DNA from: Bordetella genomosp. 13
GTDB taxonomy: Bacteria; Pseudomonadota; Gammaproteobacteria; Burkholderiales; Burkholderiaceae_B
Assembly: GCF_007679965.1 (NCBI RefSeq)
Contig: NZ_VEHL01000010.1
Span: 124,001 to 188,000 of the forward strand
Length of the DNA stretch: 64,000 nt
Direction: 5' to 3'
Numbering within the stretch: the stretch's first letter is position 1; each line of letters starts with the position of its first letter. The notes under the pieces were generated by a model. That model did not search any database and was not told where the DNA came from. It saw only the letters and a program-made list of their open reading frames with translations. Position numbers and translations under genes: made by a program. Shown here piece by piece: positions 25,442 through 34,600 of the stretch.

Positions 25442-28153
25442 CTATGCGGCGGGCGACGCCGGCTCGACTGCTTGCCGCGCCATCGCGTGCACCGTAGCCG
25501 CGAGTTCGCGCGGATCCGCAGGCTTGGCCAGATGCGCCTGGAAGCCCGCCAGCAAGGCGCGCAGCCGGTCGTCCGCATGGGCGTAGCCGGACAGGGCAAT
25601 GGCGGGCAACCGCTGCGACAACGGCACGCCGCGTTCGGCTTCCAGCGCGCGCACGGCGCGCACCAGCGCGTAGCCGTCCATCTCGCCCAGCGAGATGTCG
25701 CTGATCAGCACCGCGGGCCATGCGCCGGCGGCGCGCTGGCGCAGCGCATCGAGGGCCGAGGGTCCATCGGCGTGCGTCACGACGTCCGCGCCGTATTCGT
25801 GCAGCAGCTCCGCCACGATCTCGCGCGCGTCCTCCTGGTCGTCGACCAGCATCACGTCCACGCCGCGCAGATCCGCGACGTCATCGGCGCTGGCGGCGCG
25901 GACGTTGTCCACCGCGCGCAGCGCGAAAGCCATCGTGCTGACGACTTCGCCCGAGGCTTCGTGGCGGCGCTCGTAGCGCGCGTCCAGCCGCTGCGCCTCG
26001 GCCGCGACCTGCGCGGGGTCCAGCGCCGCGGCCTCGCGCAGCACCGCAGGCATGTCCGGCTGGTCATCGAGCTGCGCATGCGCCACGGCTGTCTCGATCG
26101 CGGGCCGGCCGTCCGTCACCGTCAGGCGCGCATCCGGGCCGTCGCGATGCAGGCGCAACGCGATCCTGCCTCCCGGCGGGGTCACCGCCACGGCCTGCGC
26201 GCACAGGTTCCACACCAGTTGCTGCAAGGCGCTGGGGTCGCTGGTGATGCGCGCGGAATCCGGTTCGAGGGCCGTGTATACGTTCACGCCCTTGGCGTCG
26301 CTCAGTTCGCGCACCGAGTCCAGCACGCCGGCCACCAGCGCCGCCAGGTTCACCGGCTGGCGGCTGAGCGCCGATCCTGCCTGCTCCAGTTCCTGCTGCT
26401 GGCGCTGCAAGGCCCACATCTGCGCATACATGCCCTCGGCCTGCAGCAGTTCGCGATGCGTGCCCTGCTCCACGATGCGGCCGTGGTCCAGCACCAATAT
26501 GCGGTCGGCATCGACGATGGTGGACAGCCGGTGCGCGATGATCAGCGTGGTGCGGCCTTGCGCGATGCGGTCCAGCTCGGCCTGGATGGCGCGCTCGGTG
26601 CGTGTGTCCAGCGCCGAGGTGGCCTCGTCGAACACCATGATGGGCGGGTTCTTCAGCAGCGCGCGGGCGATGGAGATGCGCTGGCGCTCGCCGCCCGACA
26701 GCTTCACGCCCCGCTCGCCCACGGGCGTGTCGTAGCCGGCCGGCAGGCTGGCGATGAAGTCGTGCACGCGCGCGCCGCGCGCGGCCTCCTGGACCGCCGG
26801 CAGGTCGGCGTCGGGCCGGCTGTAGGCGATGTTGTAGGCGATGCTGTCGTTGAACAGCAGCGTGTCCTGTGGCACGATGCCCAGCGCGCGCCGCAGGCTG
26901 GCGCGGTCCAGCCCGCGCAGGTCCTGCCCGTCGATCCGCACGCTGCCCTCGTCGGGGTCGTAGAACCGGAACAGCAGCCGCGCAAGCGTCGACTTGCCCG
27001 AGCCGCTGCCGCCCACGATGGCCACGGTGGCGCCGGCCGGCACCGTGAAGCTCACGTCCCACAGGATGTTGCGGCCCGCCTCGTAGCCGAAGCTGACCTG
27101 CTCGAAGGCGATCTCGCCGCCGTCCACGCGCAGCGCGGGCAGGCGCTCGCCCTCTCCGGTCTCGGGCGGCTGCAGCAGCAGTTCGCAGACGCGCTCGGCA
27201 TTGATCAGCGCTTCCTTGGCCTGCCGGAAGATCAGCCCCAGCGTATTGAGCGGCAGGCAAATCTGGATGATGTAGGCATTGACCAGCACCAGGTCGCCGA
27301 CCGTCATCGCCTTGCCCGCCACCTGCTGTCCGGCCAGCAGCATCACCAGGCCCACCCCGGCCGCGATGATGGCGCTCTGCCCGATGTGCAGGCGCGACAG
27401 CGAACGCTGGTTCAGCACGCCCACGCCGATCCAGTCCTGCAGCACGCGGTTCAGGCGGCCGGATTCGATGGACTCGTTGGCGTTGAGCTTGACCGCCTCG
27501 TAGTTCAACAGGCTGTCGACGATGCGGCCGCTGGCGCGCGAATCCAGGTCGTTCAGCTCGCGCTGCAGGATCGCGCGCCGCTCGGTCAGCATGTAGGTAT
27601 AGGTGAAGTACGCCGTGAACGTGACGGCCACGATCAGCGCGAACCACAGGCTGTAGCCCAGCACCAGGATGATCACCACCGACACGATCTCGACCAGCGT
27701 GGGCAGCAGCGTGAACAGCGCCGTGCCCAGCAAATAGCCCACGCCGGCGGTGCCGCGTTCCATGTCGCGCGCCAGCACGCCGGTCTGGCGCGAAGCGTGG
27801 AAGCGCGCGCCCAGACGCTGCATGTGCTCGAACATGCGCACGGTGAAGTCGGCCACCGTGGCCTGGGCCACGCGCACGAAGACCAGGTCGCGCAATTCGG
27901 TGAAGAGGCTGCCGGCGAAGCGCAGCGTGGTGTAGCCCAGCAGCAGGAAGACCGGCACGGCGAGCACGGCGTCCGGCTGGCTGAGCGCGTCGACGATGCC
28001 CTTGAGCACCGCCGGCACCGTCACCATCAGCAGCTTGGCGGCCACCAGCAGCGCCATGGCCACCGCCGTGGCGCCGCGGTTGCGCCACAGCGCCAGGCCA
28101 ATGGTGCGGAATACTTCACGGCGCGCGTGCCGCGCGCTGGACGATGCTGCCAT
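25442..28153 (-). CDS. ABC exporter half-transporter fused to degenerate kinase-type ATPase region and receiver domain
   Basis: The 903-residue protein begins with a six-helix type-1 exporter domain (about residues 20-320, with the EAVKLNANESIE segment of Atm1/HMT1-like exporters). An intact ABC ATPase follows: Walker A GGSGSGKST at 381-389, Q-loop Gln429, signature LSGGERQ at 485-491, Walker B IMVFDE at 505-510 and switch His541. Residues about 598-690 resemble the linker and N-box of a histidine kinase ATPase (PVNLAALVAGVLDSV, then LVWNLCAQAV), but the second N-box Asn is Gln653 and the G boxes are missing (TDGRPAIE). Residues 765-890 form a receiver with Asp771/Asp772, phospho-Asp819, Ser855 and Lys877. 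GGAGG precedes the ATG. The substrate and phosphodonor are unknown. Confidence 0.88.
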   Translation of the reverse strand: MAASSSARHARREVFRTIGLALWRNRGATAVAMALLVAAKLLMVTVPAVLKGIVDALSQPDAVLAVPVFLLLGYTTLRFAGSLFTELRDLVFVRVAQATVADFTVRMFEHMQRLGARFHASRQTGVLARDMERGTAGVGYLLGTALFTLLPTLVEIVSVVIILVLGYSLWFALIVAVTFTAYFTYTYMLTERRAILQRELNDLDSRASGRIVDSLLNYEAVKLNANESIESGRLNRVLQDWIGVGVLNQRSLSRLHIGQSAIIAAGVGLVMLLAGQQVAGKAMTVGDLVLVNAYIIQICLPLNTLGLIFRQAKEALINAERVCELLLQPPETGEGERLPALRVDGGEIAFEQVSFGYEAGRNILWDVSFTVPAGATVAIVGGSGSGKSTLARLLFRFYDPDEGSVRIDGQDLRGLDRASLRRALGIVPQDTLLFNDSIAYNIAYSRPDADLPAVQEAARGARVHDFIASLPAGYDTPVGERGVKLSGGERQRISIARALLKNPPIMVFDEATSALDTRTERAIQAELDRIAQGRTTLIIAHRLSTIVDADRILVLDHGRIVEQGTHRELLQAEGMYAQMWALQRQQQELEQAGSALSRQPVNLAALVAGVLDSVRELSDAKGVNVYTALEPDSARITSDPSALQQLVWNLCAQAVAVTPPGGRIALRLHRDGPDARLTVTDGRPAIETAVAHAQLDDQPDMPAVLREAAALDPAQVAAEAQRLDARYERRHEASGEVVSTMAFALRAVDNVRAASADDVADLRGVDVMLVDDQEDAREIVAELLHEYGADVVTHADGPSALDALRQRAAGAWPAVLISDISLGEMDGYALVRAVRALEAERGVPLSQRLPAIALSGYAHADDRLRALLAGFQAHLAKPADPRELAATVHAMARQAVEPASPAA

Positions 28154-28280
28154 GGTCACCTCCGGAAACGAGCCGCGAAGGCGCGCAAACGACGTGCCTC
28201 GGGTCACACGTCGGCAGGAATACGGTTTGCGCGCAGGATTTCCTACTGCCCTCTCAGTCCAGCCTCTCGCGGGAGCATCC

Positions 28281-28874
28281 ATGGAAGACATCGCCGTCGG
28301 TATCCTGCTGTACTTCATCGTGCCGCTATGGCTGCTGGCCGGCGTGGCCGACTGGTTCTGCCACCGGGCCACGGACATCGCCCGCACCGCGGGCCCCGCG
28401 GAGTCTGTGCTGCACCTGCTGCAGTTCACCGAAATCGGCGTGGCGCTGCTGGCCTGCCTGCTGCTCGAGATCAACGCGCTGGTGTTCGCCGTGATGCTGA
28501 CGTGCTTCGTGCTGCACGAGGCCACCGCGCTGCTGGACGTCTGGTATGCGGGCAAGCGCCGCTACATCGGCGCATTCGAACAGCACGTCCACAGTTTCCT
28601 GGAGCTGCTGCCCTTGACGGCCGGCATCCTGGTGGCGCTGCTGCACTGGGAAGCCTTTCTATCGCTGTTCGGCCTGTCGGACATGCCGGCGGACTGGCGC
28701 ATCATGGCCAAGCGCGATCCGGTGCCCCTGGCGTACGTGATCGCCCTGCTGGCCGCCGCCACCCTGCTGGAGGGGCTGCCTTATCTGGAAGAGCTGTGGC
28801 GCGGGCTCCGCGCGCGTCGGACGGGGGGGCGGCGGACGACCGGACGGGCCGAACTGGCGGGAAAAGTGGATTGA
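28281..28874 (+). CDS. Conserved integral membrane protein, function unknown
   Basis: The 197-residue protein has about five predicted membrane segments, starting DIAVGILLYFIVPLWLLAG and ending with YVIALLAAATLLEGL. Conserved-looking polar residues lie in the first half (DWFCHRATDI, HLLQFTEIG, HEATALLDVWYA), including several His, Asp and Glu at membrane borders that could bind a metal or haem. I do not recognise the family; none of the usual signalling or enzymatic motifs is present. GGGAG eight bases before the ATG supports the start. It is divergent from the ABC/receiver fusion gene with 127 bases between, so the two could share a control region. Confidence 0.8.
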   Translation: MEDIAVGILLYFIVPLWLLAGVADWFCHRATDIARTAGPAESVLHLLQFTEIGVALLACLLLEINALVFAVMLTCFVLHEATALLDVWYAGKRRYIGAFEQHVHSFLELLPLTAGILVALLHWEAFLSLFGLSDMPADWRIMAKRDPVPLAYVIALLAAATLLEGLPYLEELWRGLRARRTGGRRTTGRAELAGKVD

Positions 28875-28926
28875 GGCCGGTTCGGCGTCCCCCGTACGGG
28901 CCGTGGGGTAAATGATCGCCGCAGGT

Positions 28927-28955
28927 CCGGCCCGCCGCTGGAAGGAGCGGGCCGG
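28927..28955. terminator. Terminator-like hairpin between convergent genes
   Basis: CCGGCCCGC (28927-28935) and its exact complement GCGGGCCGG (28947-28955) flank an 11-base loop, giving a nine-pair G+C stem. It lies in the gap between the convergent membrane protein gene and the hypothetical gene ending at 28967. No U-run follows, so termination here is plausible but weak. Confidence 0.45.
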
Positions 28956-28966
28956 CGCCGATGCGT

Positions 28967-29497
28967 TCACCCGGCCTGCCGTAGCCGGTAATCCTTCAGC
29001 ACCGCCTTGAAGGCATGCGCCACCGCGCCGGCGAAGGCTTCGTCATACCAGGGCTGCGCGCCGCTGACGCCGACGATGATGCCCTCGTGCCAGACGCTGC
29101 CCCACAGGGCCGTGTCTTCGGGCCGCAGCAGATGCGCCACGGTGGTGCACACCGCGTGGCTGTCCTGCCCGGTACGCCAGCTGAGCGCCGCCTTGCCCCG
29201 CGCGAACGCGGCGTAGTCGGCATCCCATTTTGCGCGGTCGCCCACGCTCTCTTCGTACAGCACCGCTTCCTCGAACGTGGCGTTGGACGGCGTCTTCAGC
29301 GGATGCATCACCACCACGTGCAGGCAGTGGCTTTCGCCGATCCGGTCGTCCGTAACCGCCGCGCGCAACATGGGCATGACCAGCTCCACCGCCCGCACGG
29401 CGGCGGCGCGGTGATATGCGGCGGCACCCTCCTCGACCGCGTCGAGGTGGGTATCGTCGCGGGCGGGGAATTGCAGACGCTCGTGCGGTCTGAACAT
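28967..29497 (-). CDS. Conserved hypothetical protein
   Basis: This 176-residue soluble protein has no signal peptide or membrane segment. Recognisable blocks are CLHVVVMHPLKTPSNATFEEAVLYEESVG and WHEGIIVGVSGAQPWYDEAFAGAVAHAFKAVL; the latter, with an amphipathic C-terminal helix, looks like a compact alpha/beta domain. I do not recognise the family and see no catalytic motif. The start has GGAG ten bases upstream. It is convergent with the membrane protein gene and divergent from the glycogen/trehalose operon 602 bases away. Confidence 0.75.
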   Translation of the reverse strand: MFRPHERLQFPARDDTHLDAVEEGAAAYHRAAAVRAVELVMPMLRAAVTDDRIGESHCLHVVVMHPLKTPSNATFEEAVLYEESVGDRAKWDADYAAFARGKAALSWRTGQDSHAVCTTVAHLLRPEDTALWGSVWHEGIIVGVSGAQPWYDEAFAGAVAHAFKAVLKDYRLRQAG

Positions 29498-30099
29498 CGG
29501 AGGCTCCTGTGGGGCCGCCGGCAGGCAGCCGGCAGCTTGGGTGGCCCGGTTTCGCAAGCGGCATGCCCGTGGTGCACCGCCACAGCCTACATCTGGTTTC
29601 GCCTGTAAGAAACGCACTTGGTCCGAGTGTCAAAAATACAAGCTCGCGCCGGCAGTCCTGCGCCCTCCCTTTCGGCCGCCAGCTCGATGGCGCACGTTTT
29701 GTTCTGTTTCGACGGTGCGCATATGAAACGCACGGCCCGGCAGCCCGCCGTCCCGTGGCCGGAAAAAGCGCGCGAATGCGGCAGTGCCGCAATTTCTTCA
29801 AGGTGGTCCAACCGGCGGGCAGGAGGACGGACCGGATCGCGAAACACGAGCCTGCCAAATCACTGGATAAAAGAACAGTGTAAATTCCAAATATCCATAT
29901 TTTCGTCAAAGGCGATTCGTAAACATCAGTTGTTTTGCCGAAATTGATACGTCCATATCGTTGACACCGCAAATCCCCGGCGTGCCATCCATCCGCTTCG
30001 CTTTTCCCATTACCCAGGCACACCACTTGCTCTAAGTCGCCACCGGCTCACTTCGCCTCGCCCTTTTTCGAGGCACCCCACTATCCAAGGAAGACACGC
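29498..30099. other. 602-base intergenic region upstream of the glg/tre operon, with an A+T-rich patch
   Basis: No convincing gene lies in this gap. Open frames here lack ribosome binding sites and protein-like composition. The stretch from about 29,860 to 29,970 is clearly A+T-rich against the G+C-rich surroundings and probably holds the promoter region of the downstream eight-gene operon. A TTGACA hexamer occurs at 29961-29966, but no good -10 follows at the right distance. The leader carries a small hairpin near 30055-30074. Confidence 0.6.
30055..30074 (+). promoter_or_regulatory. Small hairpin in the glgA leader
   Basis: GCCTCG (30055-30060) and CGAGGC (30069-30074) can pair around the loop CCCTTTTT, 25 bases before the glgA start and just upstream of its AAGGAAG ribosome binding site. 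The stem is only six pairs. A role in translation control is possible but unproven. Confidence 0.3.
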
Positions 30100-31650
30100 A
30101 TGGTGACGCTTAATACGCTGATGGTGGCCTCGGAGGCCTATCCCCTGGCCAAATCCGGCGGCCTCGGTGATGCGGTCACGGGCATGACTTGCGCGCTGCG
30201 CGACGCAGGCTCATCGGTGGAACTGCTGCTGCCCGCCTACCGCGGCGTACTGGACAATCTGCGCGAGACGCATCCGCCCGAGCGCCTGTCCGGCCTGCCC
30301 GGCGGAGAAGCGACCCTCTACCGCGGCTATTGCCGCGACACCGGCATGGCGGTGCACGCCCTGCGCAACGACGCGCTGTACGACCGCGCCGGCCTCTACG
30401 TCGACGAAAATGGCAAAGACCATCCCGACAACGCGCTGCGCTATGCCGCCCTGGCCCACGCCGCCGTGCGCCTGTGCCTCGGCCTGCCCGGCCGCCGCCG
30501 TCCCGACGTGGTGCACGCTCACGACTGGCATGCCGGGCTGGCGCCGCTGCTGATCCGCGCCGTGGGCCTGCGCTACGTGAAGACGGTTTTCACCATCCAC
30601 AACCTGGCCTTCCAGGGCCTGTTCAACCTTGATCAGGCCCACGACCTGGGCGTGCCGGCAGATTTCTGCGGTCCGGACGGCCTGGAGTTCTGGGGCAAGA
30701 TGAGCTTCATGAAGGCGGGCATCCGCTACGCCGACCGCGTCACCACGGTCAGCCATACCTATGCCCGCGAGATTCTCACGCCGGAATTCGGCTGCGGCCT
30801 GGACGAGCTGCTGCGCGCCCGCAGCGCCGAGCTGCTGCCCGTGCCGAACGGCATCGACGACATGCTGTGGAACCCCGCGGAAGACCCCGCGCTGGGCCGC
30901 AGCCGCTACAGCGTGGACAACCTGCGCAACAAGCGCCGCTGCAAGGCCGCATTGCGCCTGGCCTTCGGCCTGAGCGACGAAAGCGACGGCCCGCTGATCG
31001 CCATGGGCAGCCGGCTGACGCACCAGAAGATGGCCGACGTGGTCGTACAGATACTGCCGCAGGTACTCAAGGCACATCCCACGCTGCAGGTGATCATCCT
31101 GGGCCAGGGCGATCCGGTGCTGGAACGCCAGCTGCTGGAAGTGGAAGCCCAGTTCCCCGAGCGCTGCGCCGTGCGGGTGGGCTACGACGAGCATACCGCG
31201 CATCGCCTGCACGCCGGCGCCGACATCCTGCTGCACGGCAGCCGCTTCGAGCCCTTCGGCCTGACGCCGCTGTACGCCATGCGCTACGGCACGATCCCGA
31301 TCGGTTCGCGCGTGGGCGGCATGGCCGACACGATCCGCGATCCGGCGGACGGCGAGCATCGCGCCAACGGCATCCTGTTCGACGGCGACACGCCGCAAGC
31401 CATGAGCGACGCCATCGACCGCGCGGTCAAGCTGTACGGCCAGCCCGCGCTGTGGCGCGGCATGCAGGCCAACGGCATGACGGCCGACTTCAGCTGGCGC
31501 AAGCCGGTGCAGCAGTACGCCGACCTGTACGCCCGTTTGGCCGCGTGGCCCGCCGCCCGCGTGCCGGCCTCGCGCCTGCGCCAGCAGGCCCCCGCCATGC
31601 CGCAACCGACGCCCGATCTCAGCCCCGCGCCGCTGCAGGCCGCGGCGTGA
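30100..31650 (+). CDS. glgA: Glycogen synthase
   Basis: The 516-residue GT5 enzyme adds glucose from ADP-glucose to the non-reducing ends of alpha-1,4-glucan. The ADP-glucose motif KSGGLGDAV starts at Lys18, and further landmarks are VVHAHDWHAGLAPLL, FTIHNLAFQG, the donor-site region GSRLTHQKMADV and SRFEPFGLTPLYAMRYGTIPI with the catalytic Glu. The C-terminus has an extra Pro/Ala-rich tail of about 30 residues. AAGGAAG lies eight bases before the ATG. It is the first of eight genes transcribed together. No ADP-glucose pyrophosphorylase gene (glgC) is in the window, so either it is elsewhere or the enzyme serves maltose-1-phosphate synthesis for GlgE, as GlgM does in mycobacteria. Confidence 0.93.
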   Translation: MVTLNTLMVASEAYPLAKSGGLGDAVTGMTCALRDAGSSVELLLPAYRGVLDNLRETHPPERLSGLPGGEATLYRGYCRDTGMAVHALRNDALYDRAGLYVDENGKDHPDNALRYAALAHAAVRLCLGLPGRRRPDVVHAHDWHAGLAPLLIRAVGLRYVKTVFTIHNLAFQGLFNLDQAHDLGVPADFCGPDGLEFWGKMSFMKAGIRYADRVTTVSHTYAREILTPEFGCGLDELLRARSAELLPVPNGIDDMLWNPAEDPALGRSRYSVDNLRNKRRCKAALRLAFGLSDESDGPLIAMGSRLTHQKMADVVVQILPQVLKAHPTLQVIILGQGDPVLERQLLEVEAQFPERCAVRVGYDEHTAHRLHAGADILLHGSRFEPFGLTPLYAMRYGTIPIGSRVGGMADTIRDPADGEHRANGILFDGDTPQAMSDAIDRAVKLYGQPALWRGMQANGMTADFSWRKPVQQYADLYARLAAWPAARVPASRLRQQAPAMPQPTPDLSPAPLQAAA

Positions 31651-31664
31651 CCAAGGATGCCTAG

Positions 31665-34600
31665 ATGACCGCTGCGCAGCAAGCTCAACCTGCTCGCCCG
31701 TCGTACGCCGCGCCTGGAGCGTGGCGTATTTGCTATGTCCACGCCGCCGAGGTGGGCGCCCCGTCCGACGAAGCGGCCTGGGATGCCTTGTGCCGCCGCG
31801 CGCGCGAGGCCGGCTTCGACATGCTGATGTGCGCGCCGCTGTGGCGGCTGTCCGATTCGGCGCGGATGAACGCGGCCCGGCCCGGCGGCCCCCGCTCCTT
31901 CGTGCCGCAGGATGCCGACCAGTGCGATCCCGCCCTCCAGGCAGGGCTGTCGATGGAAGCCGCCCTGCGCATGCTGGTGGACGTGGCCGCGCGCCACGGC
32001 CTGGACCTGGCATTGGACCTGCTGGTCGACCGGGTAGCCGCCGACGGCGCGCCCGGCACGCTGGAGCCGTCCTGGTTCCGCACGCAGGCCAACGACACCG
32101 ACCGCGACCCGCGCCAGCCGGCCGCCGACTGGGAAACGCTGCAGTTGCGCGAAGGTCCGCCGCCGGCGGCGTTCCTGCAACGCTGGCAGGCCCGCCTGGC
32201 GGGCTGGATGCGCTGCGGCGTGAAGGGCTTTCGCTGCCTGGATCCGCACCGACTGGGCGGCGAGGGCTGGCGCCAGTTGCTGGCCCCGCTGCGCGAAGAT
32301 TTTTCCGACGCGCGCTTCTTCGCCTGGACGCCCGGCCTGAATCCCTGGCAGGTGCAGGATCTGCGCCAGGCCGGATTCGACGCGGTGTACTCGTCGCTGC
32401 CCTGGTGGAACCTGCGCGCACCCTGGCTGGCGCAGGAAGACCAGCGGCTGCGCGCGGTGGCGCCCGTCATCGCCATGCCCGAGCCCCCTTTCGAGGCCGC
32501 CGACCCGCAGCGCTTCGAGCGCGCCATGTGGACCGCGGCGCTCACCGGCGACGGCGTCATGGTCATGCCGCGCAGCGATGCCCAGTGGGACGCCGCCGGC
32601 CAGGCGGTACGCTGGCGAGCGGAAACCCCGCTGCGCGGCACGCCGCGCCTGGCCGTCGGCGACCGCGGTTATTGCACGCTGCTGCTGCGCGACGGCGTGC
32701 GGCCCAGCACCGCGACGGAAGGCACCGCGCATGCCCTGCTGCTGAATCCCGACGACGTGCAGCCCGCGCGCGCCGACTGGAGCGGCGTGGCAAGCCTGCT
32801 GCCCACGGCGCTGCTGCAGGGCCTGCGGGACCCCGACGCCGCGCTGTTGCCGCCCGGCGGCTTCCGGCTGGACAGCACCGAGGGCCTGTCGCAGCCGCAG
32901 GCGGCGCACACCCGCCCCGCCACGGGCCGGCCCGATCCCCGCCAGGCGCCGCGCATCGCCGTGGAGCAGGTCAGCCCGGTGATCGACAACGGCAGCCTGA
33001 GCCCCAAGTGCGTGGTCGGCGAGACCGTGCGCGTGCAGGCCGACATCTTCATGGATGGCCACGACGTGCTGGCCGCCGAGGTGCGCTGGCGCGCCACCGA
33101 CGAGACCCATTGGCACGTCGCGCCCATGCGCCACGTCGACAACGACCGCTGGCAGGCCGAACTGCGCGCCTACCGCAACGGACCGCACGAGTTCCGCATC
33201 GCTGCGTGGCTGGACGAATGGGAAACCTATCGTACCGAGCTGCGCAAGAAGCACGCGGCCGGCCTGCGCCTGGAGGTTGAACTGCGCGAAGGCACGATCA
33301 AGCTTCGCGAGGCGCTGCTGGGCAGCCGCCAGAACGATGCCGCGGCGCGCGCGCGCGTGGACGTCGCGCTGGCGGCGCTGGCCGAGGCCGCCCGCACGGC
33401 GACCGATGCCGCCGCGAAGGGCGGCGCCGTCCGCGACGAGCCCATCGTGGCGCTGTCCGACGAAACTCAGGACACCATGGTCGCCATCCTGCTGGACCGC
33501 GACCTGGCGCAAGCGATGGAACTGGTGGCGCCACGCCCCTTCCTGTACGAAAGCCCCGATCCCTATCCGCTGTGGGTGGACCGCCGCACCGCCGCGTTCT
33601 CCAGTTGGTACGAGCTGTTCCCGCGTTCTCAAGCCGCCGAGCCGGGCCGCCACGGCACCTTCGACGACGTGCAGCGCCGCCTGCCCGACGTGCGGGCCAT
33701 GGGCTTCGACGTGCTCTACTTCCCGCCCATCCATCCGATTGGCCGGGCGCATCGCAAGGGCCCCAACAACACATTGAAGGCCGGCGAGAACGACCCGGGC
33801 AGCCCCTACGCCATCGGCTCGCCCGACGGCGGGCACGACGCCGTGCACCCCGAGCTGGGCTCGCTCGACGACTTCCTGCGCCTGGTGCAGGCCGCGCGCG
33901 AGCACGGCATGGAGCTGGCCCTGGATTTCGCCATCCAGTGCTCGCCCGACCATCCCTGGCTCGCCCAGCGCCCCGAGTGGTTCACGCGCCGCGCCGACGG
34001 CACCATCCGCTACGCAGAGAACCCACCCAAGAAGTACGAGGACATCGTCAACGTCAGCTTCTACCGCAACACCGCCAAGCGCGCGCGCGTGCTGCCGCTG
34101 TGGCGCGCGCTGCGCGACGTGGTGCTGTTCTGGGTCGAGCACGGCGTGCGCATTTTCCGCGTGGACAATCCGCACACCAAGCCGCTGCCCTTCTGGGAGT
34201 GGATGATCTCGGACATCCACATGCGCCATCCCGACGTGATCTTCCTGTCGGAAGCCTTCACGCGGCCCAAGATGATGTACCGGCTGGCCAAGATCGGCTT
34301 CACGCAGTCGTACACGTACTTCACGTGGCGCAACGACAAGGACGAGATCGCGGCCTACCTGGAAGAGCTGGCGGGCGAGCCGGTGGCCGACTTCTTCCGC
34401 GCCAACTTCTTCGTTAACACGCCCGACATCAATCCGTACTACCTGCAATGCGGCGCGCGCTCGGCCTTCCTGGCGCGCGCGGCGCTGGCGGCGCTGGGCG
34501 CGGGATCATGGGGCCTGTACAGCGGCTTCGAACTCTGCGAATGGCAGCCCGTGCCCGGCAAAGAGGAATACCTCGATTCGGAGAAATACGAACTGCGCCA

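Noticed and set aside
29961..29966. TTGACA as the -35 element of the glgA promoter
   Set aside because: No acceptable -10 hexamer occurs 16-18 bases downstream, so I do not call a promoter here.
29498..30099. Open frames of 60-120 codons in the gap before glgA
   Set aside because: They lack ribosome binding sites, overlap each other on both strands and show no protein-like pattern.
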